Shown piece after piece: positions 9,624 to 20,132 of a stretch of 64,000 nt of DNA. Source of the DNA: Mesorhizobium huakuii. Its GTDB lineage: Bacteria > Pseudomonadota > Alphaproteobacteria > Rhizobiales > Rhizobiaceae. The position numbers and the translations under genes are program-made. The stretch lies in assembly GCF_030160235.1 (NCBI RefSeq), contig NZ_BSNY01000019.1, positions 1 through 64,000 on the forward strand. The letters run 5' to 3'. How positions within the stretch are numbered: position 1 is the stretch's first letter; the number at the start of each line of letters is the position of its first letter. The notes beneath the pieces are model-generated. The model was not told where the DNA came from. It ran no database searches and was given only the letters and a program-made list of their open reading frames with translations.

Positions 9624-10776
9624 ACGCCATCGAAACAAGGAAGCCGCCGCCACGATCGCGGAAATATCGGCGCAGTATGACCGCATCGCTTTGGTGTTCC
9701 AGGGCGGCGGCGCACTTGGCGCCTACCAGGCCGGCGTCTACCAGGCGCTGGCCGATGCCGGCTGCGAGCCGAGCTGGCTGTCGGGCGTGTCGATCGGCGC
9801 CATCAACGCCTCGATCATCGCCGGCAACGAGTCCAGCCGCCGCCTGCAGCGGCTCGAACAGTTCTGGCAGACCATCTCGGGCCGCAAGGTCTGGGCCTAT
9901 ACGCCCGAAGGCGACATCTACCGCGACATCCGCAACCGTACCTCGTCGTGGATGACCATGGCCATGGGCCAGCCCGGCTTCTTCAAGCCGCGCAATCCCA
10001 ACCCCTGGTTCGAGCAGCCGGGCGCCGAGGGCGCCACCAGCTTCTACGATACTGCCGAATTGAAGAACACGCTGGAGAGCCTGATCGACTTCGACATCCT
10101 CAACGACGGCAAGAAGCGGCTGAGCGTCGGCGCGGTCAACGTCCGCACCGGCAACTTCGTCTATTTCGACACCGAGAAGGTTCGCATCGGGCCGGAGCAC
10201 ATCATGGCCAGCGGTGCGCTGCCGCCGGCCTTTCCGTCGGTCCGCATCGAAGGCGAGTACTATTGGGACGGCGGCATCGTCTCCAACACGCCGCTGCAAT
10301 ATCTGCTCGACCAGGAAGAGGACCGTTCGTCGCTGGTGTTCCAGGTCGACCTGTTCAGCGCCCGCGGCGTGCTGCCGCGCAGCATGCCGGACGTGCTGTC
10401 GCGCCACAAGGACATCATGTATTCCAGCCGCACGCGCCAGAACACCGACAATTTCAAGCGCATCCATGGCCTGAAGATGCGCCTGCTCGATGCGCTGAAG
10501 CGCGTCCCCAAGGAACAGCTGACGCCGGCGGAAGAAGCGCTGATCGCCGATTATTCGGATGCCGGCCTGGTCAACATCGTCCACCTGATCTACCAGCACA
10601 AGGGCTATGAAGGTCACGCCAAGGACTACGAATTCTCCGGCACCTCGATGCGCGAGCATTGGGAGACCGGCCTGGAAGACACGCAACGCACCTTGCGCCA
10701 TCGCAAATGGCTGACCATGCCGACCAATGCCGACGGCGTCACCATCCACGATCTGCACCGCGAAGACCCGACCTGA
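9616..10776 (+). CDS. patatin-like phospholipase with C-terminal DUF3734-type region
   Basis: 386 aa. N-terminal patatin domain with oxyanion loop [12 protein letters not shown] (about 29-40), nucleophile GVSIG with Ser59, and the dyad Asp in [11 protein letters not shown] (about 219). The last ~100 residues, with [13 protein letters not shown], match the extension seen in DUF3734 patatins. The GTG at 9616 is preceded by GGAGA at 6 bases and overlaps the adc stop, so the two are co-translated. Its place with adc and opposite bdhA suggests lipid or polyhydroxybutyrate granule turnover, but that is inference from context. Confidence 0.85.
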   Translation: MLERHRNKEAAATIAEISAQYDRIALVFQGGGALGAYQAGVYQALADAGCEPSWLSGVSIGAINASIIAGNESSRRLQRLEQFWQTISGRKVWAYTPEGDIYRDIRNRTSSWMTMAMGQPGFFKPRNPNPWFEQPGAEGATSFYDTAELKNTLESLIDFDILNDGKKRLSVGAVNVRTGNFVYFDTEKVRIGPEHIMASGALPPAFPSVRIEGEYYWDGGIVSNTPLQYLLDQEEDRSSLVFQVDLFSARGVLPRSMPDVLSRHKDIMYSSRTRQNTDNFKRIHGLKMRLLDALKRVPKEQLTPAEEALIADYSDAGLVNIVHLIYQHKGYEGHAKDYEFSGTSMREHWETGLEDTQRTLRHRKWLTMPTNADGVTIHDLHREDPT

Positions 10777-10831
10777 AATCGATGGGCTGGCGTAGGCCGC
10801 GACACGTTCTCGATCCCTGAGACCCAAAAAG

Positions 10832-10860
10832 AAAACGGCGCCGCAAGCGGCGCCGTTTTT
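10832..10860. terminator. bidirectional Rho-independent terminator
   Basis: A perfect 13-bp stem (10832-10844 with 10847-10859) has a 2-base AA loop, A-rich on the left and T-rich on the right. It lies between the convergent patatin and pit genes and can end both transcripts. Confidence 0.92.
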
Positions 10861-10880
10861 GCGTGGTGGACTGCGCCCGC

Positions 10881-12491
10881 TCAGAACAGCTGGCGGAAGA
10901 TGATGAACAGCGTGAAGGCCAGCGCGATCGAGCAGGGCAGGGTCAATACCCAGGCGAGCAGCAGGTTGCGCACCGTCGACCATTGCAGGCCCGAGCCGTT
11001 GGCGGCCATCGTCCCGGCGACGCCCGACGACAGCACATGCGTTGTCGACACAGGCAGGCCGAGCCGGTCCGCCATGCCGATGGTCACCATCGCCACGAGT
11101 TCGGCCGCGGCACCCTGGCCATAGGTCAGGTGGCTTTTGCCGATCTTCTCGCCGACGGTGACGACGATGCGTTTCCAGCCGACCATGGTGCCGAGACCCA
11201 GCGCCAGCGCCACCGCGATCTTCACCCAGAGCGGGATGAACTTCGTCGCATTGTCGACGGCCTTGTGGTAGTCGGTCACCGCCTTGAGATCGGCGGCCTG
11301 CATCGGCAGCAGCTGCTTCTTGTCGATCAGCTTGAGCGCCTCGCCGATCAGATAGATGTCGTTGCGGGCGTTGCTGACGAGATCGGTCGGCACGTTGTCG
11401 ACCGAGGCATAGGGCTGCAGTCCAGCCGTCGTGTCGTGGATATAGGTCTGCAGCGCGACCGTTGTCTTGTCGCTCCAGCTCCGGGTGCGCACGGCATCCT
11501 GGACGGCTGCCTTGGCATCCTTGGCATCCGTGACTGTGACGCCGGGCTTCGCATATTTGCCAAGCGCCGTTTCGACATTGGCCGAAGCCGACTTGTAGGC
11601 TTCGAGATAGTTGATGTCGGGCGTGCGGTTCAGCGCATAGGCGGTCGGCATCACGCCGATCAGGATCAGCATGATCAGGCCCATGCCCTTCTGCCCGTCA
11701 TTGGAACCGTGCGCGAAGCTGACGCCGGTGCAGGTGAAGATCAGCAGGGCGCGGATCCACCAGGGCGGCGGGGCATTACCCTTCGGTGCCTCGTAGAGCG
11801 CCGGATTGCGCACCAGAAGCTTCATGGCATAGAGCAAGATGGCGGCAGCGAAGAAGCCGATGATCGGCGACACCAGCAAGGTCACGCCAACATTGGTCGC
11901 CTGCGACCAGTCGACGCCGCTAGTGGCGCTGCCGGACGGCGCCATGAACTGGTTGGCGAGGCCTACGCCAATGATCGAGCCGACCATCGTGTGCGAGCTC
12001 GAGGCCGGCAGGCCGAGGAACCAGGTCCCGAGGTTCCACAGGATCGCCGCGACCAGCAACGCGAACACCATGGCAAAGCCGGAGGAGGAGCCGACCTGCA
12101 GGATCAGCTCGACCGGCAGCAGCGACAGGATGCCGAAGGCGACCGCGCCGCTGGAGGTGAGGACGCCGAGGAAGTTGAAGACGCCCGACCACATGACGGC
12201 GAATTCGGCCGGCAGGGAGCGCGTGTAGATGACGGTCGCCACCGCATTGGCGGTATCGTGAAAGCCGTTGACGAATTCAAAGCCGAGCGCGATCAGCAAG
12301 GCGATGCCGAGCAGGATCCACGGCACTGTCTTGGCAACCGCCAGATCCTGGCTGAGCGCGTAGCCGACATAGACCACGCCGACCAGCACCAGCACGCCAA
12401 AGGCCGGCAGAAACCACCTCGCGCCGCCCGAACCGTGCAGCGGATGATCGGGTCTCGGAATGCCCGCCTCACTGGAAACTATGTCCACCAT
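10881..12491 (-). CDS. pit: Pit-family inorganic phosphate transporter
   Basis: 536 aa with about ten hydrophobic segments. The duplicated PD001131-like signatures are present: GFEFVNGFHDTANAVAT near 70-85 in the first half, SFAHGSNDGQKG near 255 in the second half. LPASSSHT and LPVSTTHV are the paired loops. A hydrophilic insert of about 140 residues (about 285-425) separates the halves, as in the long PitA-type proteins. It imports metal-phosphate by proton symport across the inner membrane. The ATG at 12491 has GGAG 6 bases upstream. The gene is convergent with the patatin gene and shares its terminator; no accessory phoU-like gene is adjacent. Confidence 0.92.
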   Translation of the reverse strand: MVDIVSSEAGIPRPDHPLHGSGGARWFLPAFGVLVLVGVVYVGYALSQDLAVAKTVPWILLGIALLIALGFEFVNGFHDTANAVATVIYTRSLPAEFAVMWSGVFNFLGVLTSSGAVAFGILSLLPVELILQVGSSSGFAMVFALLVAAILWNLGTWFLGLPASSSHTMVGSIIGVGLANQFMAPSGSATSGVDWSQATNVGVTLLVSPIIGFFAAAILLYAMKLLVRNPALYEAPKGNAPPPWWIRALLIFTCTGVSFAHGSNDGQKGMGLIMLILIGVMPTAYALNRTPDINYLEAYKSASANVETALGKYAKPGVTVTDAKDAKAAVQDAVRTRSWSDKTTVALQTYIHDTTAGLQPYASVDNVPTDLVSNARNDIYLIGEALKLIDKKQLLPMQAADLKAVTDYHKAVDNATKFIPLWVKIAVALALGLGTMVGWKRIVVTVGEKIGKSHLTYGQGAAAELVAMVTIGMADRLGLPVSTTHVLSSGVAGTMAANGSGLQWSTVRNLLLAWVLTLPCSIALAFTLFIIFRQLF

Positions 12492-12592
12492 GTCCCACTC
12501 CTATTGCATCGCAGCAAAGAACTGGGAACGACGCTATGTCCGCACGATGAACCCTGTGTGACGCCGAGACGGGGCTTGCGCCTTGAGATCTC

Positions 12593-13807
12593 CTATGCTG
12601 GAGCGGAGCGCGTCTTCAGGATCGCCGAGAACAGCGGATCGAAGGCGCGGCTGATCGGCGCCGCTGCGGCACCCAGCGCGATCGACCAGGGGTCGGTAGT
12701 GCCAAGCTGAAGGCGAGGCAGCATTCTTGCGGGCCGGTCGGCGATCGACGGCAGCAGCGGATGCATCGCCTCCACAAGCCGGCGCGCCAGCGCTTCCGGC
12801 GCGCCGCTGGTCAGGATGACGGTCTGCGGGTCGAAGATCGTCTCGATGAGGTGCACGCTCCAGCGCAGGTCATGCGCGGCCCCGTCGATCCAGGCCATCA
12901 TCTTCGCGTCCTCGGCCAGCACCAGGGCGTTCATCTGTTCGTAGATATCGCTGTCCGCCGGGTTGAGGCCGAGATGCTGGTAGAGCGAGGCAAGCGAGGC
13001 GCGGTGCTCGAGCGGCGTCGAGCCCGGGCCGGCCGGCGCCAGCAGCGCCATGCCGATTTCGCCGGCATTGCCATGGCCGCCGCTGTAGAGCTCGCCATTG
13101 AGGATCAGCCCGGCGCCGATGCCGTAGCCGACATAGAGGCAGACCGCGTGGTCGACCCCGTGCGCCGCGCCCACGATGCGCTCCGCCGTGGCGCAGGCAG
13201 CGGCGTCATTCTGCAGGCCGACATTCAGCCCCGTGCCTTTGGCCAGCGTCTCCAGCAGCGGAAATTTCTGCCAGGCCGGCATCATCCATTTGTCGTCCGA
13301 GTCCTTCAGTCCGAAAGGACCGGGCATGGCAACGCCGAGACCAACCAGCCGTTTTTCCGACTGGGACGAAATGCCGGCCAGGTCGCGGCGCACACCGGCG
13401 ATCAGCTCCAGGATGATCTCGACGCCCTTCGACGGCTCATCGAAAGGCAGGTTCGCCTCGGCACGCGCCAGCACGCTGCCCATCAGGTCGACGGCCACCG
13501 CGCGCGTCAGATGACGGTCGATATGCAGGCCGATGGCGAAGGCGCCTTCGGGCACCAGCCTGTAGGGGGTCGACGGTTGCCCCCTGCCCTTGCGCACCGC
13601 GTCGAGCGCCACGACCAGGCCGTCGCTTTCGAGATCCTCGATGATGTTGGAGACCGCCTGCTTGGTGAGCTGCGTCGCGCGCGCCAGGTCGGCCCGCGAC
13701 AGCGCGCCATTGAGACGCAGCGCCTCGATCATGACCCGGCGGTTGTGTGCGCTGGTGCCTTCCTGGTTGGTGCCGCTTTTGGCGCGGATCGGGCTGATGT
13801 CATCCAC
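12593..13807 (-). CDS. ROK-family transcriptional repressor of the adjacent sugar operon
   Basis: 404 aa. N-terminal winged helix-turn-helix (about 25-75, SRADLARATQLTKQAVSNI) followed by a ROK sugar-sensing domain with GVAMPGPFG, NDAAACATAE, GYGIGAG and GGHGNAGEIG. The cysteine cluster of zinc-binding ROK proteins is absent. I prefer the GTG at 13807 because GAGGGG lies 8 bases upstream. An ATG at 13831 has no ribosome-binding site and would lie at or before the transcription start predicted from the TTGACT/TATTCT promoter. The gene is divergent from the ABC sugar operon, with a 25-bp palindrome between them that probably is its operator. Confidence 0.85.
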   Translation of the reverse strand: MDDISPIRAKSGTNQEGTSAHNRRVMIEALRLNGALSRADLARATQLTKQAVSNIIEDLESDGLVVALDAVRKGRGQPSTPYRLVPEGAFAIGLHIDRHLTRAVAVDLMGSVLARAEANLPFDEPSKGVEIILELIAGVRRDLAGISSQSEKRLVGLGVAMPGPFGLKDSDDKWMMPAWQKFPLLETLAKGTGLNVGLQNDAAACATAERIVGAAHGVDHAVCLYVGYGIGAGLILNGELYSGGHGNAGEIGMALLAPAGPGSTPLEHRASLASLYQHLGLNPADSDIYEQMNALVLAEDAKMMAWIDGAAHDLRWSVHLIETIFDPQTVILTSGAPEALARRLVEAMHPLLPSIADRPARMLPRLQLGTTDPWSIALGAAAAPISRAFDPLFSAILKTRSAPA

Positions 13808-13849
13808 CGGCTTTTCCCCTCTTGACTCCATTAGAATATTGATCGAGTA

Positions 13850-13874
13850 ATTAAGTCAAGCGAGTTGACTTAAT
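13850..13874. promoter_or_regulatory. probable ROK operator overlapping divergent promoters
   Basis: A perfect palindrome: ATTAAGTCAA at 13850-13859, a 5-base spacer GCGAG, and TTGACTTAAT at 13865-13874. Each arm contains a TTGACT -35 hexamer, one per strand. On the minus strand TTGACT is followed 15 bases later by TATTCT. Binding here would shut off both the regulator gene and the sugar operon. Confidence 0.8.
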
Positions 13875-14028
13875 GCAAACCGAATGTCCCAAAACAAGAT
13901 GGCCGAAGGCTCCCAGCCTGTCGCCACCGGTCAGCCGGGTAAGCATCAGGTCACGCGACATGGATCCGGGAAGACGATGCGACATGCCCGCATCGCCGGC
14001 CCGTCAACGCCGGAAATGGGAGAAGAAG

Positions 14029-15267
14029 ATGCTTAAGACAATCACCAAGACACTGGTCGGCGCGGTCTTCGCCGGAGGACTGCTCGTCCCTCACGCTTTC
14101 GCCGAAACGACGCTCAACGCGCTGTTCATGGCACAGGCCGCCTACAGCGAGGCCGATGTACGCGCCATGACGGACGCCTTCACCAAGGCCAATCCGGACG
14201 TCAAGGTCAATCTCGAATTCGTTCCTTACGAAGGCCTGCACGACAAGACCGTGCTGGCCCAGGGTTCGGGCGGCGGCTACGACGTGGTGCTGTTCGACGT
14301 CATCTGGCCGGCCGAATACGCCACCAACAAGGTGCTGGTCGACGTCTCGTCGAAGATCACCGACGACATGAAGAAGGGCGTGCTGCCCGGCGCCTGGACC
14401 ACGGTCCAGTATGACGGCAAATACTATGGCATGCCGTGGATCCTCGACACCAAATATCTGTTCTACAACAAGGACATTCTGGAAAAGGCCGGCATCAAGG
14501 CGCCGCCGAAGACCTGGGAAGAGCTTGGCGCACAGGCCAAGATCATCCAGGACAAGGGCCTGCTGAAGACGCCGATCGCCTGGAGCTGGTCGCAGGCCGA
14601 GGCCGCGATCTGCGACTACACCACGCTGGTCAGCGCCTATGGCGGCGACTTCCTCAAGGACGGCAAGCCGGACTTCCAGAATGGCGGCGGCCTCTCGGCG
14701 CTGAAATACATGGTCGACAGCTACAAGTCCGGCCTCACCAACCCGAATTCCAAGGAATTCCTGGAAGAGGACGTGCGCAAGGTCTTCGAAAACGGCGACG
14801 CCGCCTTCGCGCTCAACTGGACCTACATGTACAACATGGCCAACGATCCGAAGGACTCCAAGGTCGCGGGCAAGGTCGGCGTCGTGCCGGCGCCGGGCGT
14901 CACCGGCATCAGCGAGGTGTCGGCCGTCAACGGCTCGATGGGCCTCGGCGTCACCGCGGTCTCGAAGCATCCGGACGAGGCCTGGAAATACATCGAGTAC
15001 ATGACCTCGCAGGCGACGCAGAACCAGTATGCCAAGCTGTCGCTGCCGATCTGGGCCTCGTCCTATGACGACCCGGCCGTCACCAAGGGTCAGGAACAAC
15101 TGATCGCCGCCGCCAAGCTCGGCCTGGCCGCCATGTATCCGCGTCCGACCACGCCGAAATACCAGGAGCTGTCGACCGCGCTGCAGCAGGCGATCCAGGA
15201 ATCGCTGCTCGGCCAGTCCTCGCCTGAGGATGCCTTGAACACGGCCGCCAAGAACAGCGGCCTCTAA
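14029..15267 (+). CDS. sugar ABC transporter, periplasmic substrate-binding protein
   Basis: 412 aa. A Sec signal peptide with cleavage after about residue 25 (PHAFA-ET) is followed by a family-1 solute-binding fold, with FVPYEGLHDKT, YDVVLFDVIWPAEYA and GKYYGMPWILDTKYLFYNKD as typical stretches. It captures an unknown sugar or sugar derivative in the periplasm and delivers it to the two permeases. The ATG at 14029 is preceded by GGGAGAAGAAG. This is the first gene of a six-gene operon controlled by the ROK operator about 155 bases upstream. A stem-loop follows the gene, a common way of keeping binding-protein mRNA more abundant. Confidence 0.9.
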   Translation: MLKTITKTLVGAVFAGGLLVPHAFAETTLNALFMAQAAYSEADVRAMTDAFTKANPDVKVNLEFVPYEGLHDKTVLAQGSGGGYDVVLFDVIWPAEYATNKVLVDVSSKITDDMKKGVLPGAWTTVQYDGKYYGMPWILDTKYLFYNKDILEKAGIKAPPKTWEELGAQAKIIQDKGLLKTPIAWSWSQAEAAICDYTTLVSAYGGDFLKDGKPDFQNGGGLSALKYMVDSYKSGLTNPNSKEFLEEDVRKVFENGDAAFALNWTYMYNMANDPKDSKVAGKVGVVPAPGVTGISEVSAVNGSMGLGVTAVSKHPDEAWKYIEYMTSQATQNQYAKLSLPIWASSYDDPAVTKGQEQLIAAAKLGLAAMYPRPTTPKYQELSTALQQAIQESLLGQSSPEDALNTAAKNSGL

Positions 15268-15284
15268 GCACTTTTCTCCAGTTG

Positions 15285-15305
15285 CGGGCGGCCTCGTGCC
15301 GCCCG
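15285..15305 (+). other. intercistronic stem-loop after the binding-protein gene
   Basis: An 8-bp perfect stem CGGGCGGC / GCCGCCCG (15285-15292, 15298-15305) with a 5-base loop has no T-tract. It lies between the binding-protein and first permease genes and fits an mRNA-stabilising or partial-termination structure. Confidence 0.6.
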
Positions 15306-15347
15306 TGCTATGTCTGAAACCAAGATCGTTAGGGAGAGGCTGCTCCG

Positions 15348-16232
15348 ATGTCGAGCACCTGGATGACGACCCGTGCCTGGTTGCTGATGCTGCCCCTGCT
15401 CGTGGTCATGGTCGCCGTCATCGGCTGGCCGCTGGTCGATACGGTTGGTCTTTCCTTCACCGACGCCAAGCTGGTCGGCACCGGCGGCAACTACGTCGGC
15501 TTCGACAATTACACCAACATGCTGTCGAGCTCGAATTTTTCGCGCACGCTGGTCACCACGACGCTATTCGCCGTCATTTCGGTTGCCGCCGAAATGGTGA
15601 TCGGCGTTCTCGCCGCCTTGCTCCTCAATCAGCAGTTCCACGGCCGCGCCATCCTGCGCGCCTTGATGATCCTGCCCTGGGCATTGCCGACGGTGGTCAA
15701 CGCCACGCTGTGGCGGCTGATCTACAATCCCGAATACGGCGCGCTGAACGCCGCCCTGACGCAGCTCAATCTCATCGACGCCTACCGCTCCTGGCTGGGT
15801 GAGCCGGGAACGGCGCTGACGGCGCTCATCGTCGCCGACTGCTGGAAGAACTTTCCGCTGGTGGCGCTGATCGCGCTTGCCGCTTTGCAGGCGGTGCCGC
15901 GCGACATCACCGCCGCCTCGCTCGTCGATGGCGCGGGACCGTTCAACCGCTTCCGTTTCGTCATCCTGCCCTATCTCGCCGGCCCGCTGATGGTGGCGCT
16001 GGTGCTGCGCACCATCGAGGCCTTCAAGGTCTTCGACATCATCTGGGTGATGACCCGCGGCGGCCCGGCCAACAGCACGCGCACGCTGTCGATCCTCGTC
16101 TACCAGGAGGCCTTCTCCTTCCAGCGCGCCGGCTCCGGCGCGTCGCTGGCGCTGATCGTCACCTTGCTCGTCACCGTGCTGGCCGTCGCCTATGCAGCAC
16201 TGGTCAGGAAGACCGCCGGGAGTGCCGCCTGA
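15348..16232 (+). CDS. sugar ABC transporter permease (MalF/UgpA type)
   Basis: 294 aa with six hydrophobic segments. The cytoplasmic EAA-like loop, AASLVDGAGPFNRFRFVILP (about 187-206), docks the ATPase. It is one of two inner-membrane subunits of the importer. The ATG is preceded by GGGAGAGG. Its TGA overlaps the ATG of the second permease by one base, so the pair is translationally coupled. Confidence 0.9.
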   Translation: MSSTWMTTRAWLLMLPLLVVMVAVIGWPLVDTVGLSFTDAKLVGTGGNYVGFDNYTNMLSSSNFSRTLVTTTLFAVISVAAEMVIGVLAALLLNQQFHGRAILRALMILPWALPTVVNATLWRLIYNPEYGALNAALTQLNLIDAYRSWLGEPGTALTALIVADCWKNFPLVALIALAALQAVPRDITAASLVDGAGPFNRFRFVILPYLAGPLMVALVLRTIEAFKVFDIIWVMTRGGPANSTRTLSILVYQEAFSFQRAGSGASLALIVTLLVTVLAVAYAALVRKTAGSAA

Positions 16233-17077
16233 TGGAACGCAGAAGTCCTGCCTTCACCATCTTCATCTACGGCTGCGCGCTGCTGCTCGCCGCCATCATC
16301 CTGGCGCCGATCGCCTGGCTGTTCATCATGAGCATTTCGCCGGCCGCAGATCTCGCCGCCAAGCCGCTGCGCTGGTGGCCGCAGGCCGCCGACTTCTCCC
16401 GCTACCAGACATTGCTGTCGACCGCCGAAAACAGCGCCGGCGCCGCCTTCACCTCGTCGCTGCGCAACAGCCTGGAAATATCAGGCATGGCGACGCTGGC
16501 GGCACTCGCTCTGGCCATCCCCGCCGGCTGGGCGGTGTCGCGCACGCCGGCGATCGGCTGGTCGTTGTCGATGGTCATCGCCACCTACATGCTGCCACCG
16601 GTGGCGCTCGCCGTTCCGCTCTATATGGGCCTGTCGCATCTCGGCCTGCTCAACAATGTCTTTGGCCTGGCGCTGGTCTATTTGACCATATTGGCGCCCT
16701 TCACCACCTGGCTGATGAAATCCGGTTTTGACTCGATTCCGCGCGAGATCGAGGCGGCGGCGATGATCGACGGCGCCGGCCTGTTCCAGACGCTGCGCAT
16801 CATCACGCTGCCGCTGGCGGCGCCAGTAATGGCGACATCGGCGCTGTTTGCCGTGCTGCTCGCCTGGGACGAATTCTTCTACGCGCTGCTGTTCACCTCC
16901 GACCAGCGCGCCAAGACCTTGACCGTCGCCATCGCCGATTTGGCCGGCGGACGTGTTTCCGACTACGGGCTGATCGCCACCGCCGGCGTGCTGGCCGCTT
17001 TGCCGCCGGTGCTGATTGGCCTCGTCATGCAGCGCGCGCTGATTTCGGGCCTGACCAGCGGCGGTGTGAAAGGATGA
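16232..17077 (+). CDS. sugar ABC transporter permease (MalG type)
   Basis: 281 aa with six hydrophobic segments and the EAA loop EIEAAAMIDGAGLFQTLRII at about 171-190. It pairs with the upstream permease to form the translocation channel. It starts in the TGATG overlap and is followed at once by the SIS-domain gene, whose start is only 3 bases from this stop. Confidence 0.9.
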   Translation: MERRSPAFTIFIYGCALLLAAIILAPIAWLFIMSISPAADLAAKPLRWWPQAADFSRYQTLLSTAENSAGAAFTSSLRNSLEISGMATLAALALAIPAGWAVSRTPAIGWSLSMVIATYMLPPVALAVPLYMGLSHLGLLNNVFGLALVYLTILAPFTTWLMKSGFDSIPREIEAAAMIDGAGLFQTLRIITLPLAAPVMATSALFAVLLAWDEFFYALLFTSDQRAKTLTVAIADLAGGRVSDYGLIATAGVLAALPPVLIGLVMQRALISGLTSGGVKG

Positions 17078-17079
17078 CG

Positions 17080-18096
17080 ATGACTGCAGCAAGATCTCGG
17101 CCGGCCGGACTGGTCGCCATCGATCGCGAAATGGCGCGCCAGCATGCCGATGCGCGCGCTTCGTTCGAGAACAACGCGGTCATGGCGGCCGGCGTCGCCG
17201 CCTCGATCAGGAAGACCGGGCGTCTGCTGCTGCTCGGCATGGGCGGCTCGCATGCCGTCGGGCGCGCCGTCGAGCCGCTCTATCGCGCACTCGGCATCGA
17301 TGCGCTGGCGCTACCGCTCTCGGAACAGCTCGGTCAGCCGGTGCCGCTGGACGGCAGGACGGTGCTCGTCACCTCTCAGTCCGGCGAGAGCGCGGAGGTC
17401 GTCAGGTGGTTTGCGGAAGCCGGAAGCGCGGCCGATGTTTTCGGCCTGACGCTCGAAGGCGGCTCCTTTCTCGCCCGCACCGCGCCTTGCCTGGTCGGCG
17501 CCGGCGGCACCGAACTGGCCTTCGCCGCCACCCGCAGCCTGACCGTGACCTTCGCCTTGCATCTGTCCATCCTGGCAGCGTTGGGCGAAGACCCAGGTGC
17601 CGCACTTGGCGCGCTGGATCAGAAACAGGACAACGACATAACGCAAGCGCTCGCAGCATTGGCCGAGGTGACGACCATCGTCACCTCGGGCCGCCGGCTG
17701 CAAGGCGTGGCCGAGGCGCTGGCGCTCGGCCTCACCGAACTGTCGCGGCTGCCCTGCTTTTCGCTCGAAGGCGGCCAGTTGAGGCACGGACCGATGGAGA
17801 TGCTCGGGCCGAACGTCGGCGTCATCCTGTTTCGCGGCGAGGACCCGACGGCGGAACTGGTGACGGCGATGGCGCTTTCCGTGGTCGAGGCCGGCGCACC
17901 GCTGGTGATCTTCGACGCCTCCGGACAATCGCCGGTCGCGGGCGCCGTCACGCTCTCGTTCAAGCCGGCTTCGGGTCTCGCCGCGATATTCGCCATGCTG
18001 CCGGTGGCGCAGCGCCTGATGATCGCCTTCGCCGACAGCCGCGTCGACAATGCCGGCACGCCCGTGCGCTCCACCAAGATCACCAGGAGCGAGTGA
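17080..18096 (+). CDS. SIS-domain phosphosugar isomerase/deglycase
   Basis: 338 aa with two SIS domains, as in the GlmS C-terminal half, AgaS and FrlB. The first has LLLLGMGGSHAVGRA (about 50-64) and TSQSGESAEVVRW (about 111-123); the second has the SLEGGQLRHGPMEM segment (about 225-238) that carries active-site residues in GlmS-type enzymes. It should isomerise or deglycate a phosphorylated (amino)sugar made by the kinase encoded next. ATG 17080 has AAAGG 6 bases upstream; an in-frame ATG at 17074 has no spacing to that site. In an operon with a PfkB kinase and a family-1 ABC importer it resembles fructoselysine-6-phosphate deglycase loci, but an amino-sugar isomerase role is equally possible. 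Confidence 0.82.
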   Translation: MTAARSRPAGLVAIDREMARQHADARASFENNAVMAAGVAASIRKTGRLLLLGMGGSHAVGRAVEPLYRALGIDALALPLSEQLGQPVPLDGRTVLVTSQSGESAEVVRWFAEAGSAADVFGLTLEGGSFLARTAPCLVGAGGTELAFAATRSLTVTFALHLSILAALGEDPGAALGALDQKQDNDITQALAALAEVTTIVTSGRRLQGVAEALALGLTELSRLPCFSLEGGQLRHGPMEMLGPNVGVILFRGEDPTAELVTAMALSVVEAGAPLVIFDASGQSPVAGAVTLSFKPASGLAAIFAMLPVAQRLMIAFADSRVDNAGTPVRSTKITRSE

Positions 18097-19020
18097 TGCG
18101 TCCGCTGGCGGTGATCGGCAATGTCAATGTCGACCTGATTGTCGGCCCGGTCGCGCCATGGCCGAAGGCAGGCACGGAAACCGTCGTCGACCATGACGAT
18201 CTTCGCGTTGGCGGACAGGCCGGCAATACCGGGCTCGCCTGGCAGGCGTTGGGCATCGATTTCGAGATCGCCGCCAATGTCGGCGACGACCAGTTCGGCC
18301 GCTGGCTGCGCGAGGCGTTTGGTGCCCGCGCCGACAAATGGCCGGTGCGACCGGAGAGCACGACGCTTTCGGTCGGCATGACCCATCCCGACGGCGAAAG
18401 GACGTTCTTCACCACGCGTGGCCACCTGCCCCGCTTCAGCCTTCCCGACGTGCTTTCGGTGCTCGACGGCAAACGGCTGACCGGCGGCTATGCGTTGCTG
18501 TGCGGCTCCTTCCTCACCGACGATCTCACTCGCGACTACGAGGCGTTCTTCGACTGGGCGAACGGGCACGACATAGTCGTGGCGCTGGACACCGGTTGGC
18601 CGGTGGAGGGCTGGACCCCGGCGAACTGCAAGGCGGCCCGCACCTGGCTCGCGCGTTGCGACCTTGCCTTGTTCAACGAGGTGGAGACCGTGACCCTGGC
18701 TGGCCTGGCCGATCCGGTCGAGGCCGCGCGGCAGATCCAGTCCAGCATGAAGAAGGGCGCGACCGCCGTCGTGAAGCGCGGCCCCGAAGGGGCGATCGCC
18801 ATTGGCCCGGGCGGAGCACTGGTCACGGCAACCGCGCCCGACGTCGAGGTCATCGACACGATCGGCGCCGGCGATGTCTTCAATGCGGCCTTCCTGGCCG
18901 CACTGGCGCAGGACCAGACACTGACCGTCTCGCTTGCAGCCGCGACGCAGGTGGCGTCGCGCGCCATATCAACCTTGCCCCGTAACTACGGCGAACCGAT
19001 GCATCCAAGGGAAGCCACGC

Positions 19021-19034
<14 letters not shown>
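18096..19034 (+). CDS. PfkB-family carbohydrate kinase
   Basis: 312 aa. Both PfkB signatures are present: GGQAGNTGLAWQALG near residue 39 and DTIGAGDVFNAAFLAAL near 255, the latter with the catalytic Asp in GAGD. It would phosphorylate the imported sugar derivative, giving the substrate of the SIS protein. The ATG overlaps the preceding TGA by one base and has GGAG 6 bases upstream. It overlaps the ATPase gene by 14 bases. FrlD of fructosamine pathways belongs to this family, as do ribokinase and fructokinases. Confidence 0.87.
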
Positions 19035-20094
<1,060 letters not shown>

Positions 20095-20132
20095 GTCTGA
20101 GCCGGAAACCGGTGCCTACCGGCTGAAAGCCT

